From positions 22,149 to 86,148 of the forward strand of contig NZ_FWXJ01000013.1 of NCBI RefSeq assembly GCF_900176405.1: a stretch of DNA of 64,000 nt, written 5' to 3'. Source of the DNA: Polynucleobacter kasalickyi. Its GTDB lineage: Bacteria > Pseudomonadota > Gammaproteobacteria > Burkholderiales > Burkholderiaceae. How positions within the stretch are numbered: position 1 is the first letter of the stretch; each line of letters begins with the position of its first letter. The position numbers and the translations under genes are program-made. The notes under the pieces are model-generated. The model had not been told where the DNA came from. It worked only from the letters and a program-made list of their open reading frames with translations, and did no database searches. Below, in pieces: positions 1 through 9,766 of the stretch.

Positions 1-1
1 T

Positions 2-523
2 GACTCAAAGGATTTCACATACAGTCATTTTGTAGAGGCGGTTATCCATCAAACTTTTGATATACAAGTAGTCAGTTCGCAGGACTTTGTTACATCCTCA
101 GTAGACATCAAGCAAGCAGTCATCTGGGGAGGAAATCTTTCTTTAGTCCAAAACTTGGTTGGCACACCATACTTCCCCAAAAATATTCAACAAGGTATCC
201 TTTTTCTCGAAGATATCAACGAGCATCCTTATCGAATCGAAAGAATGCTATGGCAGTTATTGGATGCTGGTATTTTAGGTTCCCAACAGGCGATCCTGTT
301 AGGTGATTTTTCTGAGTATCGTTTAACCGATTTAGATCAGGGCTATAGCCTGAAGACAGTAGTAGGACAAATTCAAAAGGAACTCCAAAGAAGGGGATGT
401 AACACGTTGATGTTAATGGATTTACCCTTTGGACATATACCTAAAAAGATCACCATTGAAGTCGGCAGCGAAGTTAATCTGCAGGCAGACGCAAATGGAT
501 ATCGCATTAGCAAATCTAGTTAA
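2..523 (+). CDS. ldcA: LD-carboxypeptidase (S66 family), C-terminal part
   Basis: The frame is open from base 2 of the window, so the 5' part of the gene, including the nucleophile serine region, lies outside. The family trims the terminal D-alanine from L,D-linked tetrapeptides of recycled peptidoglycan in the cytoplasm. The visible part has the GGNL segment, the block LEDINEHPYRIERML that carries the catalytic Glu, and near the end PFGHIPKKIT with the catalytic His, in the order expected for S66 Ser-Glu-His peptidases. It stops about 90 bp before the ABC-F gene on the same strand. The family call is firm; the gene symbol follows the usual name. Confidence 0.85.
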   Translation, partial: DSKDFTYSHFVEAVIHQTFDIQVVSSQDFVTSSVDIKQAVIWGGNLSLVQNLVGTPYFPKNIQQGILFLEDINEHPYRIERMLWQLLDAGILGSQQAILLGDFSEYRLTDLDQGYSLKTVVGQIQKELQRRGCNTLMLMDLPFGHIPKKITIEVGSEVNLQADANGYRISKSS

Positions 524-611
524 CCTTTGATTCTTCGGTCAAAAAAATGTAAAATATTGCTTCTCTAAAGCTATATTTGGCTTAATCATTTCGTTCATAC
601 GGGTATTTCAC

Positions 612-2222
612 GTGCTATCAACATCAAACATTACCATGCAGTTCGGCGCAAAGCCGCTTTTTGAAAATATTACCGTCAAATTTGGTAATGGCAATCGCTA
701 TGGCTTAATCGGCGCGAATGGTTGCGGAAAGTCCACTTTTATGAAAATTTTAGGTGGTGAACTTGAGCCTAGCTCTGGTCATGTTATGTTGGAACCGAAT
801 ATTCGCTTAGGTAAGTTAAGACAGGATCAATTTGCATATGAAGATATGCGCGTTTTAGATGTGGTCATGATGGGTCACAATGAAATGTGGCAAGCAGCGC
901 AAGAGCGTGATGCAATTTACGCTAATTTGGAAGCTACTGAAGATGACTATATGCACGCTGCAGAACTCGAAGCAAAGTTTGCAGAGTACGGTGGCTATAC
1001 AGCAGAAGCGAAAGCAGGGGAATTGTTATTAGGTGTTGGGATTTCGATTGATCAACATCAAGGACTCATGAGCGCCATCTCACCAGGTTGGAAGTTGCGT
1101 GTATTACTTGCTCAAGCGCTGTTCTCAGACCCAGATGTATTGCTCCTAGATGAGCCTACCAACAACTTAGATATTCACACGATCAATTGGTTAGAGGACA
1201 TCCTCAACGAAAGAAACTGCACGATGGTGATTATTTCTCACGATCGGCATTTTTTAAACTCTGTCTGCACTCACATGGCGGATATGGATTTCGGTACATT
1301 ACGTGTATATCCCGGTAATTATGATGATTACATGTTAGCTTCTGCTCAAGCACGTGCTCAGCAGATGTCTGATAATGCCAAAGCAAAAGAGAAGATTGCT
1401 GAACTGCAAGATTTCGTTCGTAGATTCTCAGCAAATAAATCAAAAGCCAGACAAGCAACTTCCCGTCAAAAACAAATGGAGAAAATCGAAGTGGCTGACA
1501 TTAAGCCATCTTCACGTCAAAATCCTTATATTCGTTTTGAAGTTGAAAAAGTTTTACACAATATTGCTGTTGAATGTACTGAAATTACCAAAACTTATGA
1601 TCGAGCAATTTTCAAGAATTTTAATTTATCGATTCAACCCGGTGAGAGAGTCGCGATTATTGGCCAAAACGGTGCTGGTAAAACAACTTTACTCAATAGT
1701 ATTCTGAATGAGCGCTTTAACGGTATCAATGTTGATCACGGTAAAGTAAAGTGGGCTGAAAATGCCAATGTAGGTGTGATGCCACAAGATACGAGTGAAT
1801 GCTTTCCTAAAGACACGAATTTATCTGACTGGATGGGTGAGTGGGCAAAAGCAGGGGATGATGATCAAATTATTCGTAGTACTTTAGGTCGTTTGCTATT
1901 TTCAGGTCCAGATATTACCAAGTCCGTAAAGGTTCTTTCTGGTGGAGAAAAAGGCAGAATGATTTGGGGTAAGTTGATGCTTGGCAAACACAATGTTTTA
2001 GCACTTGATGAGCCAACCAATCATATGGATATGGAGTCTATTGAAAGTTTACAAATCTCTCTTGAAAAATTCACTGGTACATTGGTTTTTGTATCCCACG
2101 ATCGTGAGTTTGTATCTGGACTAGCTAACCGTATTTTAGAGGTTGGAATGGATGGTCAAATCACTGACTTTTCAGGAAGTTATGAAGATTATTTAAGTAC
2201 AAAAGAGGCTGCAAAAGTTTAA
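612..2222 (+). CDS. ybiT: ABC-F family ATPase, YbiT type
   Basis: This soluble ABC-F protein has two ATP-binding domains and no membrane segments. ABC-F proteins bind the ribosome near the E site and modulate elongation. Domain 1 has Walker [10 protein letters not shown], then [11 protein letters not shown]; domain 2 has [18 protein letters not shown] and [12 protein letters not shown] basic linker (about residues 250-300) joins them. The opening [20 protein letters not shown] and the 536-residue length match E. coli YbiT (about 530), rather than EttA or Uup. The start is GTG at 612; no clear Shine-Dalgarno is visible, but the family alignment needs these residues. A hairpin terminator follows directly. 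Confidence 0.93.
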   Translation: MLSTSNITMQFGAKPLFENITVKFGNGNRYGLIGANGCGKSTFMKILGGELEPSSGHVMLEPNIRLGKLRQDQFAYEDMRVLDVVMMGHNEMWQAAQERDAIYANLEATEDDYMHAAELEAKFAEYGGYTAEAKAGELLLGVGISIDQHQGLMSAISPGWKLRVLLAQALFSDPDVLLLDEPTNNLDIHTINWLEDILNERNCTMVIISHDRHFLNSVCTHMADMDFGTLRVYPGNYDDYMLASAQARAQQMSDNAKAKEKIAELQDFVRRFSANKSKARQATSRQKQMEKIEVADIKPSSRQNPYIRFEVEKVLHNIAVECTEITKTYDRAIFKNFNLSIQPGERVAIIGQNGAGKTTLLNSILNERFNGINVDHGKVKWAENANVGVMPQDTSECFPKDTNLSDWMGEWAKAGDDDQIIRSTLGRLLFSGPDITKSVKVLSGGEKGRMIWGKLMLGKHNVLALDEPTNHMDMESIESLQISLEKFTGTLVFVSHDREFVSGLANRILEVGMDGQITDFSGSYEDYLSTKEAAKV

Positions 2223-2228
2223 TTGATT

Positions 2229-2256
2229 CCCCAAGAAGACCCTTGGGGATTGTTTT
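2229..2256 (+). terminator. Rho-independent terminator after ybiT
   Basis: A GC-rich 7-bp stem (CCCCAAG at 2229-2235 with CTTGGGG at 2242-2248) has a 6-nt loop and is followed by a T-rich stretch (attgtttt). It begins 6 nt after the ybiT stop codon and precedes the converging DUF1289 gene. Confidence 0.75.
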
Positions 2257-2275
2257 GCAATTGTTTCACAACAGC

Positions 2276-2479
2276 TTAGATTGAATCCTTAAAACGCATT
2301 GCTGTGCCTTCAGCGGTGATCCGTTCCCATACTTTTTTCTTCTCAGTCGCGTCCATTGCCACCCAATTAGAGACTTCTAAAATAGTCCGGCCACAGCCCC
2401 GACAGACATCATCAAATAGAGTAGAGCAGATACCAATGCAAGGTGAGTCGACTGTATCATCTTTTAAATAAATGTTCAT
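2276..2479 (-). CDS. DUF1289 small cysteine-rich protein
   Basis: This 67-residue protein carries the DUF1289 signature SPCIGICS, then CRGCGRT and a conserved W..M segment. The four cysteines (C..C..C..C) suggest a metal or Fe-S site, but the function is not established. Its start overlaps the end of the upstream glyoxalase gene by 4 nt (2476-2479), so the two are translationally coupled. Length is normal for the family. The family is recognised with confidence; any role in redox or glyoxal stress would be guesswork from its neighbour. Confidence 0.85.
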   Translation of the reverse strand: MNIYLKDDTVDSPCIGICSTLFDDVCRGCGRTILEVSNWVAMDATEKKKVWERITAEGTAMRFKDSI

Positions 2480-2889
2480 GAATTGGTGTCCGAACTGTGA
2501 GTTCCTAATTGGATGAGCTCAATTTTATATCCATCTGGATCTTCGACAAAGGCAATCAAGGTATTGCCCCCCATCACAGGCCCAGCTTCACGGGTAACCT
2601 TGCCGCCATGTAATTTGATGGTTTCACAGGTCTTGTAGACATCTTCAACGCCAAGTGCGATATGCCCGTAATATCCGCCATGCTCGTAATGCTCTATGCC
2701 ATAGTTGTAGGTCAACTCAATCTCAGCCTGGCCGGATTTATTTCCTTCTTCAAAACCAAGGAATGCCAAGCTATATTTTTGACTGGGTCGATCAGTTGTT
2801 CTTAATAGACTCATCCCAAGCACCTTGGTGTAGAAGGTGATGGATGCCTCTAAATTCGTTACTCTTAACATCGTGTGCAGCATTTTCAT
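2476..2889 (-). CDS. gloA: Lactoylglutathione lyase (glyoxalase I)
   Basis: Converts the hemithioacetal of methylglyoxal and glutathione to S-lactoylglutathione in the cytoplasm. The 137-residue protein is the usual short glyoxalase I with two VOC modules. The metal ligands are all visible: His5 (LHTMLRV), Glu58 (EIELTYN), His76 (GHIALGV) and Glu124 (YKIELIQ). Spacing matches the Ni-dependent E. coli type (5/56/74/122) with a two-residue shift. The small DUF1289 gene overlaps its 3' end by 4 nt. Methylglyoxal detoxification is established for the family. Confidence 0.93.
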   Translation of the reverse strand: MKMLHTMLRVTNLEASITFYTKVLGMSLLRTTDRPSQKYSLAFLGFEEGNKSGQAEIELTYNYGIEHYEHGGYYGHIALGVEDVYKTCETIKLHGGKVTREAGPVMGGNTLIAFVEDPDGYKIELIQLGTHSSDTNS

Positions 2890-2961
2890 TTAGATCATTC
2901 CTAATTACATATCTTGTTTAACATAATAAATATTATACGCACAATTATTTATTGCCGCCGT

Positions 2962-3720
2962 TTAAGGTTTTGGTAAATCATCAACCAATGGCTCGTATTC
3001 AACCTTATACAGCTTTAACCAGCGTGACTCTAAACCCTTGGCAATTTCCTTTTGGTTATACATTCTTGCAAAATCAATAGGCGTTAAATCCTGATTATTC
3101 GAAGCTGATAAATCAGCGCCTTTGTCCAGCAATAACTTCACAACTCTAATGTGTCCATAACGACAAGCAAACATTAATGCGGTTGACTCATTTGGTGACA
3201 AAGCATCTACGGTTGCACCTGAGTTTATTAATTTAGTGGTTATTTCTAGATCACCACGAATCGCCGCATAATGAATTGGACTCCAACCATCTTTATTGAC
3301 ATTCGCCTTACGAACATCAATGAGAAAATTTACCAATTTTGCATTTCCGACAAACGCTGCCATCATCAATGCATTTTCACCGCTTAAATTTTCATTATTT
3401 ACATCAAAATCAATGGTTTGCGCAAGATAGTAAGAAACTTTTGTAGAGTTTTGTTGTATCGCAAAAACGAGAGCAGAATTGCCGAATTTACTTTTAGTAT
3501 TTCTTTTAAGATATTGTTTATATTCTTCTTTTTTTATTTCATCAACATCATCCAGTTCAATTGCATTAAATAATCGATCGATTTCTTTAATCACAAATTG
3601 ATCTTTATTGGATGCGTTTATAACTTTAAAGTCGTATTCTTTGAATGCTTGCGAATGACCTGAAAATAAAATAGAAGCGCTAAAGAATAGAAAAATGAAG
3701 AAAGGATGAGATCGCATCAT
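2962..3720 (-). CDS. Secreted ankyrin-repeat protein
   Basis: The 252-residue protein begins with a hydrophobic signal peptide (about residues 1-26, ending GHSQA), so it is probably periplasmic. From about residue 75 it carries at least four ankyrin repeats, seen as NALMMAAFVGNAKLVNFLI, SPIHYAAIRGDLEITTKLI, TALMFACRYGHIRVVKLLL and a degenerate last one. It overlaps the tatD stop by 4 nt and is the last gene of the tmk-holB-tatD operon; an ankyrin gene in this place is common in Burkholderiales. Ankyrin repeats bind proteins; the partner is unknown. Confidence 0.82.
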   Translation of the reverse strand: MMRSHPFFIFLFFSASILFSGHSQAFKEYDFKVINASNKDQFVIKEIDRLFNAIELDDVDEIKKEEYKQYLKRNTKSKFGNSALVFAIQQNSTKVSYYLAQTIDFDVNNENLSGENALMMAAFVGNAKLVNFLIDVRKANVNKDGWSPIHYAAIRGDLEITTKLINSGATVDALSPNESTALMFACRYGHIRVVKLLLDKGADLSASNNQDLTPIDFARMYNQKEIAKGLESRWLKLYKVEYEPLVDDLPKP

Positions 3721-4496
3721 GGACTTACATTAAACAATTGATAAAAGTTGTTACTTGTGATCCGACCAACCTCCTCTACATTGCTCTCCTTTAACTGGGA
3801 AATGTAACTAGCAACAAAGCTAACAAAACCAGGTTCATTCGTCTTACCTCGATGAGGTACCGGTGCTAAGTATGGGGAGTCAGTTTCAATTAATATTCGG
3901 TCAAAAGGAACATATTTGCAAGTTTCCTTAATTTCTAGGGCATTTTTAAAAGTTACAATTCCCGAAAAAGAGATATAAAAACCAAGGTCTAAAGCTTGCT
4001 TAGCGACCTCTTTGTTTTCTGTAAAGCAATGCATTACACCTTTGACCTGATGTTGACCAGACTCTTTTAATATAGCAATCGTGTCATCAGAAGACTGTCG
4101 AGTATGAATAATCAAGGGTTTATTCGTGACTTTTGACGCTTCAATGTGCGTACGAAAACGATCTCTCTGCCACTCGAGTTCTTCGTAAGGTTTATGAGCC
4201 ATACGATAATAATCCAATCCCGTTTCACCAATTCCAATGACTTTAGGATCTTTCGATTGCTCAACTAACCATTCGAAAGAAGGCTCTGGGGTATCTTCAT
4301 AGTCTGGATGAACGCCAACAGTTGCAAATAAGTGAGGATACTCATGAGCCAAAGCAAGAACTTTAGGAAAGTCAGGCATATCAACACTAATGCAAAGGGC
4401 TTTTGTGACCAATTGCTTTTCCATGAGTGCTAAGACCTCAGGTAGTCGGTTGGTAAATTCTGGAAAATCAAGGTGGCAATGTGAATCGATGAACAT
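3717..4496 (-). CDS. tatD: TatD family metal-dependent hydrolase
   Basis: This cytoplasmic TIM-barrel metallohydrolase of 259 residues belongs to the TatD/YcfH family, whose members act as 3'-5' exonucleases or related hydrolases. Metal ligands are in order: SHCHLD near the N terminus, GIGETGLDYY, IIHTRQS, VMHCFT, and ETDSPYLAPVPHRGK near the C terminus. It lies 20 nt after holB and overlaps the ankyrin gene by 4 nt. As last enzyme of a tmk-holB-tatD cluster it resembles E. coli YcfH, which sits beside holB. Exact substrate is not readable from sequence. Confidence 0.9.
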   Translation of the reverse strand: MFIDSHCHLDFPEFTNRLPEVLALMEKQLVTKALCISVDMPDFPKVLALAHEYPHLFATVGVHPDYEDTPEPSFEWLVEQSKDPKVIGIGETGLDYYRMAHKPYEELEWQRDRFRTHIEASKVTNKPLIIHTRQSSDDTIAILKESGQHQVKGVMHCFTENKEVAKQALDLGFYISFSGIVTFKNALEIKETCKYVPFDRILIETDSPYLAPVPHRGKTNEPGFVSFVASYISQLKESNVEEVGRITSNNFYQLFNVSP

Positions 4497-4516
4497 AAGA
4501 GAAACTTAATAGAGAG

Positions 4517-5599
4517 TTAACTTTTGAAAAGTTGGGCGTATTTAGATAAAACTGCTTCCAATTGGACCTTTGGAAATAAGGGATGAGTGGTTAATTTTAG
4601 CTCCTGAATTAATAATTTTAAAAACCGATTCAATTCTAGGATGTCTAATTTATTCACTTTATCTTTAAGAATTAATTGCTTGTCTGGAAAATACCTAGGT
4701 GAAACCCCAGAGTAAACCATGTATAAGTCAATACACCATTTTTGTAAGCAGGTTAATAGGTCTGATAGCTCTGCATGACTGAGTAAATCAATGAATTTGG
4801 TATGATCAAGTGAACTTGAGCTACACAATTCATTTAACATGAATGTGCTGTTAAATGAGTTTCCATCGATAGCATTTAATACTTTTAATGGTGATCTACC
4901 CATTTCTAGGAAAAGCGCCTCTATTTCAGACTGAGATTTATTCGACAATTGGGCTTGTTCCGAAAGCCATGGAATCGATAATTCTTGAGATGGCTTTGGA
5001 AGCGCGAGCAAACGACAACGTGAACGGATCGTTGGCAAAATACTCTCCAAACGATGCGTTACCAAAATATAAAAAACGTTTTCGGCTGGTTCCTCTAGCG
5101 ACTTTAAAAGACAATTGGCGGCTTCAACTCGCATTGACTCCACTGGGTAAATCAGAATCACCCTCATTCCACCTCGATATGAACTGAGTTCATTCACCGA
5201 AAGAATATCTCTTACTTGGTCAATTCGAATATATTTACTTTGTTTTTTATCCTCAGATGAGGTACTAACAACAGCATCTGGATTTACTGCAAATGGGAGT
5301 AAGTGGTAAGAGTCCTCGGGAAGGATTGAGAAAAAATCGGGATGATTTGCCATTGAATACCAGCGACAAGCTTGGCACTTTAAACAAGGCTTATGATTCG
5401 TTTTGTTTTCACAGATTAAATAATTTGCTAAATAAAGAGCAAAATTTAATTTTCCAATATCCTTTTCACCATAAATTAATAGTGAATTTGGAACGCCATT
5501 AATTACAAATTCTTGGTAAAAATCTTCAAACCATGGGTATAAATGGATTTCACCAGGAATGGACTGCCCTTCTTTTGAAATCCCCTTGGTACCACTCAT
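4517..5599 (-). CDS. holB: DNA polymerase III delta' subunit
   Basis: Clamp-loader subunit of DNA polymerase III. The protein has the AAA+ fold, but its P-loop is degenerate (GEKDIGKLN), as expected because delta' does not hydrolyse ATP. A zinc module with CLKCQAC is present around residues 70-77, followed by the NHPDF segment. The later block LLKSLEEPAENVFYIL and the arginine-finger-like SRCR (TIRSRCRLL) are typical. At 360 residues it is normal for betaproteobacteria. The start overlaps tmk by 4 nt, and tatD follows after 17 nt. Confidence 0.93.
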   Translation of the reverse strand: MSGTKGISKEGQSIPGEIHLYPWFEDFYQEFVINGVPNSLLIYGEKDIGKLNFALYLANYLICENKTNHKPCLKCQACRWYSMANHPDFFSILPEDSYHLLPFAVNPDAVVSTSSEDKKQSKYIRIDQVRDILSVNELSSYRGGMRVILIYPVESMRVEAANCLLKSLEEPAENVFYILVTHRLESILPTIRSRCRLLALPKPSQELSIPWLSEQAQLSNKSQSEIEALFLEMGRSPLKVLNAIDGNSFNSTFMLNELCSSSSLDHTKFIDLLSHAELSDLLTCLQKWCIDLYMVYSGVSPRYFPDKQLILKDKVNKLDILELNRFLKLLIQELKLTTHPLFPKVQLEAVLSKYAQLFKS

Positions 5600-6252
5600 A
5601 GAAAACTAGCTTCCAATTCCATCATGTCCCGAATTGTATCGATGCTCAAACTCGCATCAATTAACTTGATCCGGTTAGGAAAAACACTGGCTCTTCTTAA
5701 GTATTCATTACGAACTTGATTAAAGAAATGGATATCTAACTTTTCAAATTTATCAGGTGTTCTGGTTTGCTCTCTTCTTTGCTGTGCAATTTCAACGGAT
5801 AAGTCGAATAAAAAAGTCTTATTTGGCTGAATTTCAAAAACATCGCCTTTCGTAACCCTGCCCTGCACCCACTTTTCAAGTATATTTAATTGCTCAATCG
5901 AGATTCCCCGACCACCACATTGGTAGGCAAAGGATGAATCCGTAAAACGATCTGAAATAACGATGTCGCCCATCATGAGAGCTGGTTCAATGATTTGTGC
6001 AAGATGCTCTCTCCTTGCAGCAAACATTAAAAGCGCTTCTGTTTCAGGATGCATGGGTTGATTTAATAGCTCTGTACGCAGTTTTTCACCAAGATCTGTT
6101 CCACCTGGTTCACGGGTTAAGATAATTTTTTTTGCGGGATATTTTTCTTTTAATTTGCCAGCAAAGTGATTAATGTGGGTACTTTTTCCAGCGCCGTCGA
6201 TGCCTTCAAAAGTAATGAAAATTCCTGGATAACGCTGTGCTTGTAAATTCAT
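5596..6252 (-). CDS. tmk: Thymidylate kinase
   Basis: Phosphorylates dTMP to dTDP with ATP, essential for dTTP supply. The 218-residue protein has the P-loop FEGIDGAGKST at residues 15-25, the TREPGGT motif that contacts dTMP, and DRFTDSSFAYQCGGRGI. It is the first gene of the minus-strand tmk-holB-tatD-ankyrin operon. The gene is divergent from ygfZ with about 100 bp between likely starts. In most Burkholderiales mltG precedes tmk here; it is not present in this interval. Confidence 0.95.
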   Translation of the reverse strand: MNLQAQRYPGIFITFEGIDGAGKSTHINHFAGKLKEKYPAKKIILTREPGGTDLGEKLRTELLNQPMHPETEALLMFAARREHLAQIIEPALMMGDIVISDRFTDSSFAYQCGGRGISIEQLNILEKWVQGRVTKGDVFEIQPNKTFLFDLSVEIAQQRREQTRTPDKFEKLDIHFFNQVRNEYLRRASVFPNRIKLIDASLSIDTIRDMMELEASFL

Positions 6253-6356
6253 GAGGGAGTTTATAATGGTTTAAAGTATTCTATCAAGTTATTAACCTTA
6301 TTTCATAAGTGTTTATTTAAACACATACGTTGTTCAATCCATCTTCTAGAAACCCT

Positions 6357-7268
6357 ATGACTTTAAACAAATTTCAATTGTTAGGCGATTTAAATATCAT
6401 TTGTGTTCGTGGCGATGACGCCAGAAATTTTTTACAAAATTTATGTACATCTGATCTCAATAAGACCAACTCATCAAAAGGATCTTTGTCTGGATTTTGC
6501 TCACCCAAAGGGAGACTCCAAGCAAGCTTTTGGATTACGAATCCTAATCCAGATGAATTTTATCTTTGGATCAGTCGAGATATAGCGTTGGAGTTTTCAA
6601 AGAAACTTTCGATGTACAGATTAAGGTCAAAAGTAGAAATCAACTTATTGGATCAAGGTTTGAATCTTTACGGGGTTCTCTATTCAGAGGGATTCGAAAA
6701 CCCTGCAGATGCTCTAGCAGTCTGCGAGTTACCAACAGTCACATACCATGGCACAAAGTATGGCCGGGTGCTCGTAGCAAGTACAACCCCATTATTTCAA
6801 GATCAAGTTTTGAGTGTTCAAGATCATTGGCTCTTATTAGAAGTAATGAGTGGTGTACCTAGAATTACAAGTGCTACCAAAGATTTATTCGTTCCTCAGA
6901 TGGTTAATTTTGAATCCGTCGGTGGTGTTGACTTTAAAAAAGGCTGCTATCCTGGTCAAGAAATAGTCGCTAGAAGTCAATATTTAGGGACGATTAAGCG
7001 CAGACTTCTGATTGGTTTTGTATCTAGTGTCACAGGAGTTGAGGCGCTTTTAAAACCTGGTCAGACAATTTGTTTAACGGAGGATCCAGACCAAGAAGTA
7101 GGCGTCATTGTTTTAGCGGCATTCAGCGCAGAAAAAAACGGCTATTATCTGCAAATTGAAGTAATGCTAAACTGCTCTGATAAACAGTTATTGATCCGTA
7201 ATGAACAGCAACAATCCGTTCAAATCACGGAGATTAACCAGCCCCCTTATCAACTATTAGAAATTTAA
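6357..7268 (+). CDS. ygfZ: YgfZ/GcvT folate-binding protein
   Basis: Folate-dependent protein that helps maintain or repair certain Fe-S enzymes. The hallmark KGCYPGQEIVAR is present (around 6940-6975) and includes the conserved cysteine. The frame is open back to a TTG at 6330, but the ATG at 6357 (MTLNKFQLLGDL) fits the family N terminus and is preferred, giving 303 residues. An NRDE-protein gene follows 13 nt later on the same strand, a common pairing in Burkholderiales. It is divergent from tmk. Confidence 0.9.
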   Translation: MTLNKFQLLGDLNIICVRGDDARNFLQNLCTSDLNKTNSSKGSLSGFCSPKGRLQASFWITNPNPDEFYLWISRDIALEFSKKLSMYRLRSKVEINLLDQGLNLYGVLYSEGFENPADALAVCELPTVTYHGTKYGRVLVASTTPLFQDQVLSVQDHWLLLEVMSGVPRITSATKDLFVPQMVNFESVGGVDFKKGCYPGQEIVARSQYLGTIKRRLLIGFVSSVTGVEALLKPGQTICLTEDPDQEVGVIVLAAFSAEKNGYYLQIEVMLNCSDKQLLIRNEQQQSVQITEINQPPYQLLEI

Positions 7269-7281
7269 TCCTTTTGATTGT

Positions 7282-8133
7282 ATGTGTTTAATTTTATTTG
7301 CTTGGAACTCTCATCCTGACTACTCTTTGGTAGTTGCGGCTAATCGTGATGAGTTTTATGCTCGACCAACACATCCAATTGGCTACTGGAAGGATGTCCC
7401 CCACATATTAGGCTCTAGAGATGCAGCTGATGTCTTAGGGATTCCGGGGACAGCTTTAGGTTTGTCTTTAGACGGTAAATTTGCGGCTGTAACGAATATC
7501 CGAGCACTGAGTGAAAAAAACCCTGAAATGCGAACCAGGGGTGAACTAACCGCTAAATTTCTCACTCAGCCGCACAATATTCAAGAGTTTATCCAACAAC
7601 ATGAAAAATCCTTTTTGCAATATAACGGATTTAACTTACTGTTAGGTGATATTTCTCAAGGTGAGAAAAGTCACTTGAGTTGGTTGAGTAACCGACTTGT
7701 CATTGGTGGTAAAGTTCGTCATCGTAAAGTCATGAATCCAGCACCTGTCATCCCGGGTGTTTATGGCTTGTCCAATGCAATGCTCGATACACCATGGCCA
7801 AAAGTTCGCACTGGTGTTGCTTCTTTTGCTCAAGCCTTAGCAATGGATAACGGCAATTTAAATCATCCAGAACATTACTTTAAGTTATTGAAAAACGATA
7901 CTTTGCCTAGAGATGAAGAATTACCTTCAACGGGTGTAAATCTTGAGTGGGAAAGAGCTTTATCGCCAATTTTTATTAAAACTGAAAATTATGGCACTCG
8001 ATCAAGCTCTCTACTTAGAGTTAGGAAAGATGGCGTCTTTCAAATGATTGAACGCACTTTTGATGCTGACGCCAATGAGGAAACTGCAATTTTTGAAGGT
8101 CAATTTAATCAATCAACACAAATAGAAAGATAA
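7282..8133 (+). CDS. NRDE/TANGO2 family protein
   Basis: This 283-residue protein begins MCLILFAW and continues with VVAANRDEFYARPT, the NRDE signature that defines the family. A cysteine at position 2 could act as an N-terminal nucleophile once Met is removed, as proposed for Ntn-like members. TANGO2 relatives are linked to heme or lipid handling, but no bacterial activity can be inferred here. It starts 13 nt after ygfZ and is probably co-transcribed. The convergent thioesterase gene ends only 6 nt away, and no hairpin terminator is evident between them. Confidence 0.88.
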   Translation: MCLILFAWNSHPDYSLVVAANRDEFYARPTHPIGYWKDVPHILGSRDAADVLGIPGTALGLSLDGKFAAVTNIRALSEKNPEMRTRGELTAKFLTQPHNIQEFIQQHEKSFLQYNGFNLLLGDISQGEKSHLSWLSNRLVIGGKVRHRKVMNPAPVIPGVYGLSNAMLDTPWPKVRTGVASFAQALAMDNGNLNHPEHYFKLLKNDTLPRDEELPSTGVNLEWERALSPIFIKTENYGTRSSSLLRVRKDGVFQMIERTFDADANEETAIFEGQFNQSTQIER

Positions 8134-8139
8134 TTTTCT

Positions 8140-8619
8140 TTATTTTTCTATAGAGAGTTGATCTTCCTTAACAATTCTTGAACCGTTAGCATCCCTACTA
8201 GCCATCTTTTTAAAATATTTAAAAGTGCCTGTGGCTAAGCAACAAACCTTATCATTTTCATCATAAACTTTGGCTTCACAAAAAGCCATCGTTACGGAAC
8301 GTTGAACAATGCTACCAACCACTCGAATGGTTCCAGTCGGCGTTAACATAAACATATTTTTCAATTCAATCGTGACAACACTACGATCATCTGGGTCCCC
8401 TGCTCTGGCGGCAATGGCCATAGCAGCATCCGCTAATGTTAAAAGGGCTCCACCGTGCACAGTTCCCCAAGTATTTAAATGCTTTTCTTCAATTGCAAGG
8501 CTAACAACCCCCTCACCATCAGCCATTTTCTCAAGTTTTACACCTAGCAATTTTAAGAAAGGAACATCAATATCCCTCGGAAAGGTGGTGGCTTCAGTTG
8601 TTTTTATGGTGTTCGTCAT
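8140..8619 (-). CDS. PaaI-like hotdog-fold thioesterase
   Basis: The 159-residue protein has a single hotdog domain with the motif WGTVHGGALLTLADAAMAIAA, typical of PaaI/YbgC-like acyl-CoA thioesterases that act as tetramers. The HGG turn sits at the start of the central helix. Substrate cannot be predicted. The C-terminal tail beyond about residue 135 is charged and not family-conserved. It converges on the NRDE gene and is divergent from msrB across about 190 bp. Thioesterase family is clear, specific role unknown. Confidence 0.85.
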   Translation of the reverse strand: MTNTIKTTEATTFPRDIDVPFLKLLGVKLEKMADGEGVVSLAIEEKHLNTWGTVHGGALLTLADAAMAIAARAGDPDDRSVVTIELKNMFMLTPTGTIRVVGSIVQRSVTMAFCEAKVYDENDKVCCLATGTFKYFKKMASRDANGSRIVKEDQLSIEK

Positions 8620-8764
8620 TTTTGATAGATGTTGATTGAAGAGGTATGTTCATTTTAGCGACTAAAGTTTTCACCCTTTCAAATTATTTAAAATTCCTAT
8701 GAAATGAGGAATACTTAAATAAACCTTGAACAGCGATTGAAATATTGAAAGAGTCGAAACCTTA

Positions 8765-8770
8765 TATAAT
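8765..8770 (+). promoter_or_regulatory. Possible -10 box for msrB operon
   Basis: TATAAT lies 38 nt upstream of the msrB ATG and is flanked by a small dyad (AACCTT at 8758-8763 with AAGGTT at 8774-8779). No good -35 hexamer is found at 17 bp, so the promoter call is tentative. Confidence 0.35.
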
Positions 8771-8808
8771 TCAAAGGTTCTTTTTATCTAACTCGATGAG
8801 ATTAAAAA

Positions 8809-9201
8809 ATGTCAAAAAAACCGAATGAACAGTACAAAGCCGAACTGAGCCCTATTGAATATGCAGTAACAAGAGAGGCGGCTACTGAAAGACCATTTAC
8901 AGGTAAATATTGGGATTTTTGGAATAAGGGAACCTATCAGTGTATCTGTTGTGGAACTCCTTTATTTGAATCAGATGCAAAATTTGATGCTGGTTGCGGT
9001 TGGCCCAGTTTCTTTATTCCGAAAGATCAAGCCCCGATTGCTGAAATTAAAGATATGACTCATGGAATGATTAGAACAGAAGTTCAATGTAAAAATTGTG
9101 ATGCCCATCTTGGTCATGTCTTTGAAGATGGACCACAGCCTACGGGTCTGCGGTATTGTATTAATTCAGCTTCTTTAAAATTCGAATCGAACGATCAATG
9201 A
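8809..9201 (+). CDS. msrB: Peptide-methionine (R)-S-oxide reductase
   Basis: Repairs the R isomer of methionine sulfoxide in proteins. The 130-residue protein shows two zinc CxxC pairs (CICCGTPLF, where the pair is the first and last Cys of CICC, and [10 protein letters not shown]), the GCGWPSF block and the catalytic cysteine in RYCINSASL. The ATG at 8809 heads an operon: yciB overlaps its stop by 4 nt, followed by bolA and a parvulin gene. The cluster is conserved in Burkholderiales opposite purL. Confidence 0.95.
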   Translation: MSKKPNEQYKAELSPIEYAVTREAATERPFTGKYWDFWNKGTYQCICCGTPLFESDAKFDAGCGWPSFFIPKDQAPIAEIKDMTHGMIRTEVQCKNCDAHLGHVFEDGPQPTGLRYCINSASLKFESNDQ

Positions 9202-9761
9202 TTAAACTACTTCTTGAAATTCTGCCCATTGTTGCATTTTTTGTAGCATTTAAATTATTTGATATTTTCACCGCTACAGCGGTTGCCATGGCAATCAGTG
9301 TGTTGCAGATACTATGGCTTAAGCTAAGAAAACATGAAGTACCAAAAATGCAATGGTTTAATTTAATCATCATTATGGTGTTCGGTGGATTAACCTTGGT
9401 TTTGCATGATGAAAGTTTCATCATGATCAAACCAACGATTCTCTATTGGTCTTTTGCCGCGGTACTTGCGATTAGTTGGTTTGGATTTAAAAAGAATCTA
9501 ATCAAGGCTGTATTAGGTAAAGAAATTGCTTTGCGTCCGGCAGTTGAAAACGAAGTATGGTTTAAATTAAATCTAGGCTGGGTTATTTACTTCGTAATTC
9601 TTGGAATTCTCAACTTGTGGATTGCCTACAATTTTTCAAAAGATACATGGGCCGACTTTAAACTATCAACGATAGGTTTGTTGTTCATTTTTGTTATTTG
9701 CCAAGGAGTTTGGTTATCGAAACATATGGACCATGACTCTACAAATACTCCTAACCAATAA
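9198..9761 (+). CDS. yciB: YciB/IspZ inner-membrane septation protein
   Basis: This hydrophobic 187-residue protein has about five or six membrane segments and the family opening [17 protein letters not shown]. YciB (septation protein A) is an inner-membrane protein linked to cell-envelope integrity and division through contacts with elongasome and divisome proteins. The gene overlaps msrB by 4 nt and is followed by bolA after 5 nt. Length is normal. The biochemical activity of the family is not established. Confidence 0.92.
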   Translation: MIKLLLEILPIVAFFVAFKLFDIFTATAVAMAISVLQILWLKLRKHEVPKMQWFNLIIIMVFGGLTLVLHDESFIMIKPTILYWSFAAVLAISWFGFKKNLIKAVLGKEIALRPAVENEVWFKLNLGWVIYFVILGILNLWIAYNFSKDTWADFKLSTIGLLFIFVICQGVWLSKHMDHDSTNTPNQ

Positions 9762-9766
9762 TCCAT

